Part shown: positions 1 to 11,101 of the stretch, in pieces
How positions within the stretch are numbered: the first letter of the stretch is position 1
Layout: each line of letters starts with the position of its first letter
Assembly (NCBI GenBank): GCA_003415625.1
Contig: PYIU01000005.1
Span: 1,989,001 to 2,053,000 of the forward strand
Direction: 5' to 3'
DNA length: 64,000 nt
DNA from: Aquanectria penicillioides
Taxonomy: Eukaryota; Ascomycota; Sordariomycetes; Hypocreales; Nectriaceae
The notes under the pieces: model-generated
Database searches by the model: none
Seen by the model: the letters and a program-made list of their open reading frames with translations, nothing else
What the model was told of the DNA's origin: nothing
Position numbers and translations under genes: made by a program

Positions 1-501
1 GTACACACGTTTGTCCACCTCAAACTGCTGCAGTTTCACGTATCACAGTTTGGACTTTACTTCTACGCCCGATGTGCCTAAGCCCCTAACGTTTCATGCA
101 GGTACCGCTGCCGTCAGCCGAGCTGGCCGTCTGCTCTGTTTGCCTTGTATCCCGCGCAACTCGCCAAGGCGACAACACAACAGCAAAAAAAAAAAAAAAC
201 TCGCGCGCACGCACACGCCCCGTACATACAGCACAACGCGGCCTCCCGCTCAGCGGCTGACCAACCGCTATTGAGCTACACTTCGGCGTTAACCCTGCAC
301 CGCATGCATTAAAACGTCGAATCTGCAACCTCACCAAGCCACCGTCTCGGCCAAGAAATCCACGGATCGTCAACCGTCGCCTGGTGGAGCGCCCTTTGCT
401 GTGTGACGTCAGGCCTGCTGTTAGCCCTTGTGCTCTCGCTCGATCTGTTGCTGCCGTCCGCGCCGCCGCCTCTGAGACGTAACGACGACTCACCCTGCGC
501 C
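1..501. other. Left-edge non-coding region
   Basis: No convincing gene. It holds a poly-A run near 185-200 and GC-rich sequence that probably serves as leader and promoter of the gene starting at 502. Open frames on both strands here have no recognisable family and no intron signals. Confidence 0.5.
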
Positions 502-1179
502 ATGGCCCAGCCACAGCACAAACAATCAGGCTCAGGCTCTGGACCAAGAATGGCGGCGCCCGAGAACAACTTGAGCACCGTTAGTTATCCTCAGCCTGCC
601 GGGCCCCCCATCGAGTTCCCAATGACCAAGGAAGACCCCGCTGGCTATCCCATCATCCCCTGCATCCAGTCCATCTCGCCTTGCATCTTCGTGCCGCTGA
701 CAAGTGATCCCTCTGCGCCCTTCACGCCGCCCACCAGCCGCGTAGCAGAGCTGCAAGAGGCCATTGCCATCCTGGACTCTCATGTTGCCGCCGTGCAGTC
801 CAACATGCTGGACATGGCCGCCCGCGACGCCGCCCGCATCTCCCAAGACGCCCGTCGCCAGGACGCTTACCTCGTAGAGGCGGGGACGCACCCGGGGGAC
901 ATAGAACCAGGTATGAGCCACGAGGACACCATGGCCATGATTGGAAACATGGAGAAGCCGCACGACCCCGGCAGCGACTACAACCTCCAGGTCATCCCGT
1001 TGCCCGACTTCGTCACCGGCGTCATGTTGCGCAGCCCTCGTGAATGGGCGGCGAACCACCTGTGCCGCTTAATCACAAAGGGAGCAATCGACCTGCAAGG
1101 CTACGAGGAGCACGTGAACTCGATTCGTCGGTACTACGAGCAGGAGCTCAAGAAGGAGATGGAACTCAATCCTGTGTAG
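502..1179 (+). CDS. Uncharacterised 225-aa protein
   Basis: Intronless frame. I chose the ATG at 502 because the longer open frame upstream starts only at a GTG; an internal ATG at 550 is the alternative. The protein has a Pro/Ser-rich N-terminal third, then an Ala-rich probable helix (about residues 80-120, around DSHVAAVQSNMLDMAARDAA) and a charged C-terminal helix ending in EQELKKEMELNPV. No signal peptide or membrane segment is visible. I recognise no domain. It converges with the complex I gene that ends at 1484. The codon use and clean frame suggest a real gene; function is unknown. Confidence 0.55.
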   Translation: MAQPQHKQSGSGSGPRMAAPENNLSTVSYPQPAGPPIEFPMTKEDPAGYPIIPCIQSISPCIFVPLTSDPSAPFTPPTSRVAELQEAIAILDSHVAAVQSNMLDMAARDAARISQDARRQDAYLVEAGTHPGDIEPGMSHEDTMAMIGNMEKPHDPGSDYNLQVIPLPDFVTGVMLRSPREWAANHLCRLITKGAIDLQGYEEHVNSIRRYYEQELKKEMELNPV

Positions 1180-1483
1180 AGTCCAGTTACGCGATCCAGT
1201 CTTCCTCCTCTTCCCACTAAGCAGCAGCCCTTGTCCTCACAACCCAAAAAGAAGAAGCGTGTGATTTCAGGCAAGAACCAGAAACAAAACAAGGTGAAGC
1301 ACGAAGAAATTCAAAGTCGGGATGATGTAAAAAGGCTTTAATTTAAAGACGTTCGCGCCGTGAGGGGGGGACCAGCATGTCAACTTATTTACCTTCACCC
1401 TCCAGCCCAACGTCCTATATGTACAAGCACTGCAAACATCCCAACGCAAAAGGAAATCTTTCTATTCTTTTACAGTCGCCCCC
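1180..1483. other. Convergent intergenic spacer
   Basis: Carries the 3' ends of the gene at 502-1179 and of nuo78. No gene seen. Confidence 0.6.
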
Positions 1484-3989
1484 TTACGCTCCGTACTCGA
1501 TCTGGCCCATGGGCCTGTCCTCCTCCATACCGGGGGCCATCAGGTTCGTCCGGGGGTCGCCAGTGGCCTTGGCGGCCGAGCAGCGAGCCATAGTGGGCGA
1601 GCTAGGGTCAACATTAGCCAACAGTTCTGGACATAGGTGTATAGGAAATGCAACATACCTCCTTGAGATAACGTCTGTGAAATAGAAGTTGTCGATAGGC
1701 TTCTTCAAAGGAGCGCCAGTGACGGTGGAACCCTTGTTCTGGTCCACGAGCTGGACCTTGCTGAGCTCGGGAAGGGCGACGGGCTCAACAACATCGTAGG
1801 CAGCCAGCGCAGGGCTGATCTCAACCATGCGGTCGCGGACCTGGGCGACGTCGTCGTAGGGAAGGGGAGCACCCAGGAACTCGCTAGCAGCTCGAAGGAT
1901 CTTCCAGTCAGTACGGGCGGCACCGGGCAGAGAGGTGGCGGCGCGGGTCATCTGGACTCGGCCCTCAGTGTTGATGTAGGTACCGGCCTTCTCGGTGTAG
2001 GCAGCACCGGGGAGGACGATGTCGGCAATCTGGGCACCCTTGTCACCGTGGTGACCCTGGTAGACGATGAAGGCATCCTTGGGGATGTCGGCCTCGTTGA
2101 TCTCATCAGCACCCAGGAGCCAGACGAACTTGGGCTTGGTCTCGGCAACCTCGGCAGAGGGAGTAGTGAAGCCAACCTCGAAAGCACCGGCACGAGAGGC
2201 CTCACGCTGGAGAACGTTGTAGCCATCCCACTCGGCAGTTCGGAAGTTGGCGGCGTTCTTCTCAACGAAGGCACCGACGGTCTCGTAGAAGGCCTTGGCA
2301 TCAGCGTGGTCGGTGACAGCGGATCCGACAATGATCATGGGACGCTTAGCAGACTGGAGCTTCTTGCCGAACTCGCCAGCCAGGGCAGTCTTGAGAGCAG
2401 CGTGGTCGGTACCGAAGTGCTCGAACTCAAAGGTAGAATCCCAGGACTCGCCAACAACACCAATCTCGAGGTCAGATCGGAGCCACTGCTTGCGGATACG
2501 GGCGTTGAGGACAGCAGCCTCATGTCGGGGGTTGCTGCCAACAATCAGAATGGCATCGGCCTCCTCAATACCCCAGATTCGGGAGTTGAAGAGGTAGTTA
2601 GATCGAACATCAATACCGTGAGCAATGGGCTGGCTACCAGTGGGGGTGTCCAGAGCCAAGTTCTCAGATCCGAGCTTGTTGGCCATGTCCTTCGCAACAA
2701 CCAAGGACTCGATCTCGGTCAGAGCACCGGAGATGATCTTGAACTCGTTGCCCTGGGGGCCTTCACCTGCCAGGCGCGGGAGATTTCGGTCATGGCCTCC
2801 TCCCAGTCAGTGGGCTCGAATCGGCCCTCACGGCGAACCAATGGCATGGTCAATCGCTGAGTCTTAAGACCGTCACAGGCGAATCGGGTCTTGTCGTTGA
2901 TCCACTCCTCGTTGACATCATCGTTGAGTCGGGGCAGAACACGCATAACCTCAAGGCCACGGGAGTCGACACGGATGTTGGAACCAAGGCCGTCGAGGAC
3001 GTCAATGGACTCGGTGTGCTTCAGCTCCCAGGGGCGAGCTCGGAAGGCATAGGGCTTGGAGGTCAGGGCACCGACGGGGCAAAGATCGATAACGTTACCA
3101 GACATCTCGGAGTCAAGGTGCGTCTCGAGGTAAGTACCAATCTGGATATCGTTACCACGGCCGAAGGAGCCCATTTCCGGTGCTCCGGCAATGTCGTTAG
3201 AGAATCGGACACATCGGGTGCAGTGAATGCATCGATTCATGGAGGTCTTGATAAGAGGGCCAATGTTCTTGTCCTCAACGGCACGCTTGCCGCCAATCTC
3301 ATGGAATCGACCTCGGTCGGCACCATAACGCATAGACTGATCCTGAAGATCACACTCACCTCCCTGATCGCAGATAGGGCAGTCGAGGGGGTGGTTCGCG
3401 AGGAGGAACTCCATCACGCCCTCTCGAGCCTTGTGAGTAAGGGGAGAGTTGGTCTTGACGACCATTCCGGGCTGGACGGGCCAGGCACACGAGGCCACAG
3501 GCTTGGGAGCCTTCTCGACTTCGACCAGACACATTCGGCAGTTACCGGCAATCGCAAGCTTCCTGGACACAGGGTCAGTTATATTTCGATCGGAGGGGAG
3601 CGTTTTCCGGAGAGTCGTACTCATGGTAGCAGTATCTAGATAAAGTTAGCCAGGACATCAAAACTCGTTGAGTGTCTCCTCACGTACCTCGGAACGATGG
3701 AACCCGCCTTCTCACAGGCCTGAATGAGGGCCGAACCGGCTGCAATGGCGTCAGAAACTGGCTCCCAAGGACCCCAATCATCGAAGCATACCTTCGATCG
3801 ACACCTTCTTTCCATCTGCCGTCAAGTTAGCCTTCCGTCGGACGGTCAATGGCAGGATACACAAAGATGCTCACCAATTGTCAGCTCCACCTCGGCAGGG
3901 CGCTGGCTTGTCGTCGCGAAGGTTCGCGAGACATTGGCCGCCCGCCGGCTTGTCCGCCAAGCCGAACGAGCTAGAGTGTGACGGAGCAT
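1484..3989 (-). CDS. nuo78: NADH:ubiquinone oxidoreductase 75/78-kDa Fe-S subunit (complex I), one apparent frameshift
   Basis: Electron-input subunit of respiratory complex I (NDUFS1/NuoG family) in the mitochondrial matrix arm. Exons on the minus strand: 3989-3875, 3815-3792, 3739-3688, 3635-3621, 3562-1659 and 1601-1484; all introns are GT-AG and 52-59 nt. It starts with an Arg/Ser-rich mitochondrial presequence ([20 protein letters not shown]). Fe-S ligand motifs are visible in order: YCYHE with GNCRMC, then [15 protein letters not shown], then [10 protein letters not shown]. The molybdopterin-oxidoreductase-like C-terminal part follows and ends MGQIEYGA. The frame breaks at the G5 run 2755-2759: one extra base (G6) rejoins AWQVKAP to QGNEFKII, giving 742 aa. 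Without it the protein would stop near 2719. The last intron (57 nt) has no stop in frame. Identity is very secure; the frameshift is probably a sequence error. Confidence 0.95.
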
Positions 3990-4530
3990 CGTGTCGCCTT
4001 GACGGATTGAACAAGATGAACGTTGCTTGCCGTGCGGCGAATATGTGCTCAATCGTTGACGTCTCGAAGGGAACTGCTGTTCGGGTGATGGGTTTAGTGG
4101 CGCTAGTCCGCGATTAATTTACGTGATCTCTCATTGGCCCAACGCTCTTTCCTGCTGCCTGAGGCATCAGCGCACGTTCCAGCAGAGCCTTTACTGTAAT
4201 ATGCGAGCAGAACCTAGCTTGGATTTTTTTTTTCTCTCTTCTTCACCAAATTAATTGTACACGGGCACACTTTATTGTAGGTGAGCTTGCGCACAGGTTT
4301 GCTTCGGCAGGCCTGCTGCTTCAGTCGAGTCTTCCTCTATCTTGTGCTCCAGATAAATCTTTTACGCCGTTTATGGAAGCATGGGAGAGTATCCAATCTC
4401 CGTGACCGTTGCCTCTTACCGCCGGTCGTAACATTTTATCACCTAGTCACCATTGAGCTTGTAGATTTGTGCACTCAGGGGAACATTCCAGCCATGGATA
4501 CTATTAATCTTTATGTAGATTGTATCTACG
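3990..4530. other. Intergenic: nuo78 promoter and SelO 3' region
   Basis: Upstream of nuo78 and downstream of the SelO gene, both on the minus strand. A T-rich tract lies near 4226. No gene seen. Confidence 0.55.
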
Positions 4531-6583
4531 CTACGAACTGCAGCTGCACTGAATGGCCCTCTGAGTTTTGGGAGGGTCAGCAGTCCAGCGCTCTTCCTCC
4601 GCTTTGTCACCCTTGTATTGTTTACCATTGATCGTCTGGCCATCCCAAGAGTCTTCAAAAGGATGTAGAGCCAAGTGCATGATGCGATCAAGCACCTCGG
4701 TGTCGTCTTCCTTTTCCACTCGGCGGATAACTTCATCGAGGATCCAGCCCCGAGGGACAAAGTTGGGGTTCACCTGCTTCATGGCATGAATTCTCTCACT
4801 GTCCTTTGTTTCCGACACGCTGCCATCGTCCTCCTTCCAGTCTTGAATAACTCGCTCTCGCCAGCTAGCCAGCCACTTGGCAATCCTGTCCTTGGCATCT
4901 TTCTCGGTGACAGACTTTGGAGGGCCTTCTTTGTGGAAGAAGATTGTGGCTTTCTCAACTCTTGACTCCTCTGTAGCCACGTCATCCAGCTTCAAGGAGC
5001 TTAGGCGACGGAAGAAATGGTGGAAATCGAGCTCTAGAGTTTCCAAGGTATCCAGTGCCTCGCTAAACAGAACATCAAAGTCTGAATCCTTGAACTCTCG
5101 GAGGCCTAGTCGGGCTGTCATCAGCCTCTTGTACTCGGCCAGGAAGGTAGCCTTGTACTCCTCCCCGACTTGGGTGATGAGCTTCTCAGCCCGTGCTACA
5201 ATGGCAGCTTCCTGGTCCTCCTGGACACCCTTCTCAATATATGTTTGGTCGTCGACATCGGCGCCCAAACCCATCATCTCGCCCAGAGCCTCTCCCAACC
5301 GGACTAGATTCCACCAAATGATGGTAGGTTGGTTCTTGTAGCTGTAGCGAAGAGCGTAGTCGTCGTGGTTCGGAGTATATGTCGGATCGAAATCATCCAT
5401 GAAGGCAAATGGGCCAAAGTCTATGGACAGGCCATAGATGGAGGTGTTATCGGTGTTCTGCCCCAACACATGTCAGCATCCAACTTGGAGATGATTTGAA
5501 GCCATGGAAACTCACCAGCACTCCGTTCATAAAACCATATGCTTGCCAGTTGGCAACTACTATGGCATTCCGCCTCACAATTTCTCGGTAGAGTCTTGTA
5601 AACCTGTTCTCAGAGGCATCATCCGGGCCTTCGGTGTCGGCAGCGGCTACCCCATGCTTTGGCGCAGGGGATGTCGTAGGCTTGTCAGGGTCTTCAAGCC
5701 GGCCAGGAAGCTTATCCCAGCCCCCAAAGACATCCTCAGCAATGTAAGATGCCAGCTTTCTAATAAGATCCCGGTCTCCTCTAGCTCGGAGGATGTCAAA
5801 GTTACCGAGGCGCAGCCAGCTCTGGGCAAACCGCAGGACAATGGCGCCTGGCTCACTCCTCTCCCGGAGAACTTTGGAGTGTGGCAAATTCGTAAGTGAC
5901 AGGGCTCTCGTAGTGGGGATTTTCAGTGCATTGAGAGCTTCGGAAACAACAAACTCTCTGATACTGGATCGCAGCACAGCCTTGCCGTCTGCGAATCGGG
6001 AGTAGGGCGTCAAGCCGGCACCCTTCAGTTGCAGCTCGTACCGCTCTCCCGAAGCAGGGTTTGTGGTTTCGAAAAGTGAAATGGCTCGCCCATCACCCAG
6101 TTGTCCGGCCCATTGGCCAAACTGGAAGCCTCCGTAGCATTGGGCCCAGGGATATCCGCCTTCCAGCTTTTCTTCATCCCAACCGTAGAGCTTGTTGCCC
6201 GCAACAAATTGCCGGAAATCTTCGGTCTTCTCCTCGCCGGCTTTAATGCCCAGGTCTCGCAGGGCAACCGGGCTCACGGCGAGGAGCTCGGGGTCCTTTT
6301 GTTCTTCGGGGCGCACCCAAGAGAAGCTTGCGTTCAGAACCTGTCGCGGGCGAATCTGGTCCCTAGGGGTCTTATAGGAATCGGCCGGTGTCGGAAAGAG
6401 CGGGTCGGCTGGGAGCGATTCGGTAAGATGCCATGATTTTGGCAAATCGGCGAGCGTTGCGCCTTCGGAAGATGCGTTCGACGAGGGCGCGGATGCGCCG
6501 TTGGAGAGATGAGCAGCCATGAGGACGAGTCGGGACTTCGGAGCACGCGGGGTAGCTCGACGGAGGGCTGCACGACAGAGCAT
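4531..6583 (-). CDS. SelO/FMP40-family mitochondrial protein AMPylase
   Basis: Pseudokinase-fold enzyme of the UPF0061/YdiU/SelO family, known to transfer AMP from ATP to proteins in mitochondria during redox stress. Exons 6583-5516 and 5457-4531 flank a 58-nt GTGAGT...CAG intron and encode 664 aa. I took the ATG at 6583; the Arg/Ala-rich N terminus (MLCRAALRRATPRAPKSR) suits mitochondrial import. Family signatures: KGAGLTPYSRFADGKAVLRS around residues 185-205, and the metal-binding segment NTDNTSIYGLSIDFG spanning the intron. The C terminus is CSCSS. Animal SelO carries selenocysteine near this position and fungi use cysteine, as here. No frame damage. The family assignment is firm; the substrate is unknown. 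Confidence 0.93.
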
Positions 6584-8351
6584 CAACGGCGACGACTGCT
6601 GGTGGGGGAGAGGCAGTCTTATGGAGGCATGTGGAAGAAGGACGGTTCAGGATTATGGATGAGGGAAGATGACCACTTGCTTAGGCAATGCGCTTAGATA
6701 CGCAGCGGAATATGCTAGTCCGAGGAGGGTGGCAACGGCGTTGTGCGCAGCCAGTAACGGCTATCATCGCCGTGTTTGAACTACAGCGTCGGTCCTTCGG
6801 AGATGCCATTGTCCCCACCTGGTCATTCCGGCGTCCGGACGCATGTCAGACGGAACCGGTCCGCACTGAGCCGATTTCTGCTACATGAAATGCGCGAGAT
6901 CTCATAGATATATTTCATTTCTGCGATGCGCATGTGTGAAAAGTTCCGGCAAGATAAATGTCCAGTTGTGCATGCTATTCGCAAGCTCCAATTATGCAGT
7001 CTTTGCACCTCACAGCACCAACAGCCGCCGATGACCAAGATGACCAAGCCACTAATGAGCGTCACTAAGGAACTTGCCAACCTGTAAGAAGTAGGTTCGG
7101 CAGTTAGACGGAATCTAATATGGCTGCTAAAACCACTTGGTCTTTATTCTCAATAGGACGGCATGACCAACTTGAACCAGATCAATTGGGGAGACTGACA
7201 GGACGATGTGTCAGTCATCAAGCTAGACTATGTGCAGTTACATCGTAACTTCTGATCCAGCTAGCTTTGCCTGTCTAGGCCTGTTAATTAAGTAAATAAT
7301 TCCAAATAGCTAAATTCTTATGTCTCTCTGCCAATGAAATGTGATACATGCATAAAGCAGATGGTCAATATTTTCCCAATCAATTGTTAGCTCAGTCCCA
7401 AGCAGCTCATCACAACCCGTCTCTATTGGCGTATACCAGGTAACTGAGCGTATAATATCCATTCACCTGTCCTATGATGGAATCTAATTGCTTTGGCTTA
7501 TGTTATCACTGCTCCATAAAGCGACACAGAGAGAATGAAAAGTAAGAAAGAGGCCCCATCAGACGATCAACTATTAATTGTTCAATGGGCGCTGGGATCC
7601 TATGCACTATGGTCATTTCCGTGAGATAATGAAGTCAGGTAATACTAGTATATATTAACTCAACAATTCCACGATAAAAACATCACATGGATGATTTTCA
7701 CGCACAGCGATTTCCGTGAGCTCCCCGTCGTCGTTCAAACCCATCAAACTATCCCAATTGCCAATTACAACTTGAGAGTGACAATTTTTAACCCCTAATC
7801 GAATACCAAGATAAAATAAACCCTCTAGAGACAAAAAAACACTGTTCGAGTGTTAGGGACAGTCTAGGTAGCAAACTTGCTGAGCCTTCTCTACCCTAAG
7901 CTTTGTGGTCATGCCTACCCTAGATATCGTCGTGGAGATTTCAAAAAAATGCCCCCATCCACTATTATAGGTGCTTTTGTTACCTTCATTAATTCTTTTT
8001 TTTTTCCTTTTGCCATAGGAAACTGGCAAAAGTCCCGACACGTCACGCATGTCGTAGTCCACGCTGTGGATCCTGCCTTATGACGTCGATGCCTCTTATC
8101 AGGCAAGCGGCGTGGAGGCAGGGCATCAAAACTCAGCTCATGGGCGCCGGACTACCACAAATTCTGGAACCCCTATCCCGGTCCCCGATCCAACAACTAC
8201 ATGTTAGAACCAAGGAAGCAACATTCTTTACCTCGAGGTTAAATTGAAGCTATCCTGCCTGATCCCCCTGGCTGACTTTTGCTTGCAATGTGAATCATCT
8301 CCTCATCTCTCTACACTCCTAACCATCTCTTTATTTCCAACGTGATCAAGA
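6584..8351. other. Intergenic, AT-richer stretch
   Basis: About 1.8 kb with no gene. 7090-8000 is clearly richer in A+T than the flanking genes. No tRNA, transposon ends or tandem repeats found. The CT-rich segment 8290-8345 probably leads the gene at 8352. Confidence 0.5.
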
Positions 8352-8747
8352 ATGAAGGGCGAAGTCACTGTTGGCCCTGACGCGAACCAATGGTATGGTT
8401 CACTATACGTTGAGAACCTTCGCAACGACGACAACCGCGGCATTCCCGTTCGCAAATACCTTGCCATCAAATTCGTGTCTCCTGTGGATGTCAGGCCAGA
8501 GGACTTTCAGTTACTGACCAACCCCTGGCGGCCAATCATACCTGAGGTTGAAAGCAGTAAACTCGATGCCTGGACCTTTGTCATCACGGCAAGATTCAGG
8601 CTCGATGGAGGATACACCTTCACTCCCAACGATGGGATTAGCATCAACATTAATGGCGACTTGATGAGAGAGCTCGATAATGTCAAAAAATCATTCCGGG
8701 TTGCTGCCGACAGAATCCCCGACGGTAGAGATACCCTGAGGGTCTAG
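8352..8747 (+). CDS. Small uncharacterised protein, 131 aa
   Basis: Intronless frame from an ATG at 8352 to a TAG at 8745-8747. Residues alternate in a beta-rich pattern (WYGSLYVENL, YLAIKFVSPV, WTFVITARFRLDGGYTF, ISININGDL), suggesting a small beta-sandwich or carbohydrate-binding-like fold. There are no cysteines, signal peptide or membrane helix, so it should be cytosolic. I do not recognise the family. A CT-rich leader sits just upstream, typical of a transcribed fungal gene. It lies alone between two long intergenic gaps. Confidence 0.6.
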   Translation: MKGEVTVGPDANQWYGSLYVENLRNDDNRGIPVRKYLAIKFVSPVDVRPEDFQLLTNPWRPIIPEVESSKLDAWTFVITARFRLDGGYTFTPNDGISININGDLMRELDNVKKSFRVAADRIPDGRDTLRV

Positions 8748-9894
8748 CGGCAAATAATTCAGCCTATCCTAGCTGCTGCAGTCAGCAGCTAGTTGATCCT
8801 TCTGTAGCTCTCTCGGGTACTGTTAGATGCCGTTGCAACTACGGATGAATTCCCGCCAATCGCATTGCATGTTGGCAAATTCGGGAATAACGATCGGAAA
8901 CCCTTTTGCTTGGGCCCTTTGAAAAGACCTTGTTGCCTTTCGCTTGATCGAGCAAATCTCACAACGATGAAGGAAGGCGGGCGGTTAACTAAGAGAACCG
9001 TGTGAGGAAACCCACTTGGACAACTGGCAACTAATTCGCTTTGTCCATGGTTGCACCTATCAACATAGAGAATAAGCATAAGTATAATTTGCATCATCCA
9101 TCTAATTCGAACGTGCTCAGATTGCGCAAACCTCGGTATTATGACTGTTTTATTACCATCCACCCACGAATGACTCGCCATCTATTCCGACAATGTCGTC
9201 ACCTTGTATCCACCCCCGGTTCCGCGCGCCCTACCCTAGACGAATGTGGCGGAAGTGGGATGGGAGGAGGGGTAATTGCAAGTCGGAGCTCCGAAGCAAT
9301 CTGTGCTTGGGAGTTCAATGTCGGATATCGTACTTCCCGCTTGATCCTCCAGATAAGCGAGTTCAGGACCTTATGGCCATAGCCGTGTGATGCTCGCTCC
9401 CGCCGCACTGATCGTAATGTTCCCGTGCACCGGTAATTGACTCCAATATCCTCATTGCAACAAGTGGCCCATCATGGCGGTCCGGTGGGTAAACAAATAT
9501 ACGAAAGTCGCTGGTCGGCCAGTGACAAGAGGCCATACACGGCCCAGCAGTTTCTCGACGACTGCCGATGTCTCCCACCGAGTTCGGGTGACAAATCACG
9601 GCACGATTCCGGCCGGCTTCGCAATGTTCAAAGCTGCCAACAAGCTCGTTACCCCATCGAGGGTGGCGGGTCTCCTTAAAAACGACGCAAGGATCCCACT
9701 CTCGAAGTGAATCTTCTCTTTCCCTCCCACTCTTTATCTCATCTCATCCCTTTCCCTCTTGTTTTCTTTTTTTTTTCTTCCTCGTCTTCCAGAAATCTCC
9801 ATCCTCTGGACCCGTCTGACTGTTTGCCAGAGTATCCGGGTTTAGACAGAACTGCATATATCCGCCAAAGCTAGAGTTACATCATTTCGTCACC
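8748..9894. other. Intergenic: promoter region of the aldo-keto reductase
   Basis: No gene supported. Short open frames here lack family resemblance. The strongly pyrimidine-rich tract 9712-9800 just before the reductase start looks like its core promoter and leader. Confidence 0.5.
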
Positions 9895-10951
9895 ATGGCT
9901 GGAGCCCCGCTAGATATCCCCCACTTTAAGCTGAACGACGGCAACGAGATTCCGGTGGTATGTATCTCCAGTGGAAAGCTTTCCGAAAAATAAGCATCAT
10001 TTGAGCAGTGGCAAAATAAGACAGATTGAGAAACTCCCGCGGAAGCTAATTGATGCATGTATAGCTCGCGTACGGACTCGGCACTGCTCGATACAAGAAT
10101 GACCCCAATGCTCCTCTCGACCAGGAGCTCGTCGAGCTCACCAAGCAGGCCATCCTGACCGGCTACCATCATCTCGATGGCGCAGAAGGTTTGCGAAACT
10201 CACCCTTTTGCAAGAAACCATTTCTGACCTGTTCATTAGTGTACGGCAACGAGGCAGAGCTCGGAGCCGCTATTAAGGCCTCCGGCGTACCTCGGGAGGA
10301 GCTCTTTGTCACCACCAAGATCAGCGCTACTCAGAAGAAGAACACCCTTGATGCCTTCAACCTTTCTCTTCAGAAGCTCGGTCTTGACTATGTTGATCTG
10401 TACTTGATCCACGGACCCTGGTTTGCCGACTCCGAGGAGGAGCTGCAAGCGAAATGGGCCGACCTCGAGGCCATCAAGGCTTCCGGCCGCGCCAAGTCCA
10501 TCGGTGTCTCCAACTTCCTCCAGGAGCACATCGAAACCGTCCTCAAGACCGCAAAGATCCCCCGGCCATCAACCAGATTGAGTACAACCCTTACCTCCAG
10601 CACGGTGACCTCGTGTCTTTCCACAAGAAGCACAACATTGTCATCGAATCCTACGGCCCTCTCACTCCCATCGTGACGGCCAAGGGCACTGGACCCATTG
10701 ATGCCCACTGGAAGCAGCTGGCAGAGAAGTACGGCGTCACTGAGTCCGAAGTTGGCCTGCGGTGGATCATCGACCAGGGTGTGGTTGCTGTTACTACGAG
10801 CTCCAAGACCTCGAGACTCGAGGGCTATTTGTCCAAGTTGCCCAAGTTTAAGCTCACCGAGGAGGAGATTGCTGAGATCTCGAGACTCGGAAACACCCAC
10901 CACTTCCGTGGCTTCTGGAAGGATAAGTTTGCCCCAGATGACCGACGATAA
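9895..10951 (+). CDS. Aldo-keto reductase, one apparent frameshift
   Basis: NAD(P)H-dependent carbonyl reductase of the AKR superfamily (TIM barrel, cytosolic). Exons 9895-9957, 10065-10188 and 10240-10951, with GT-AG introns of 107 and 51 nt. The catalytic tetrad is recognisable: Asp in HLDGAE, Tyr in VYGNEAELG, Lys in VTTKIS, His in LIHGPW. The cofactor-binding end reads [15 protein letters not shown]. The frame is broken at the C5 run 10559-10563: a sixth C gives [18 protein letters not shown] and a 299-aa protein of normal AKR length. As written, it would end early, losing the C-terminal third. Substrate cannot be told from sequence; the closest feel is fungal 2-dehydropantolactone/xylose-type reductases. 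Confidence 0.9.
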
Positions 10952-11065
10952 ATTATGTTGGCCACGAGCCCGATTTGTGAACGATGAAGGATGCTGAAAA
11001 TCCACTCTCATGGATACCTATTTAAAATACAAATATTTCTTTTTCATCATAATCATTACCCGCTA

Positions 11066-11085
11066 AATAAATGCATGATAATAAA
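11066..11085 (+). terminator. Probable polyadenylation signals of the aldo-keto reductase
   Basis: Two AATAAA hexamers (11066-11071 and 11080-11085) about 115-135 nt after the stop codon. The spacing is plausible, but fungal poly(A) signals are loose. Confidence 0.35.
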
Positions 11086-11101
11086 ATCGTATGCTCATGG
11101 C

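Noticed and set aside
86..1059. Minus-strand frames at the left edge
   Set aside because: Antisense to the 502-1179 gene or its leader, no start context or family.
9474..9710. 78-codon frame upstream of the aldo-keto reductase
   Set aside because: No family resemblance and it runs into the promoter tract; the conserved reductase starts at 9895.
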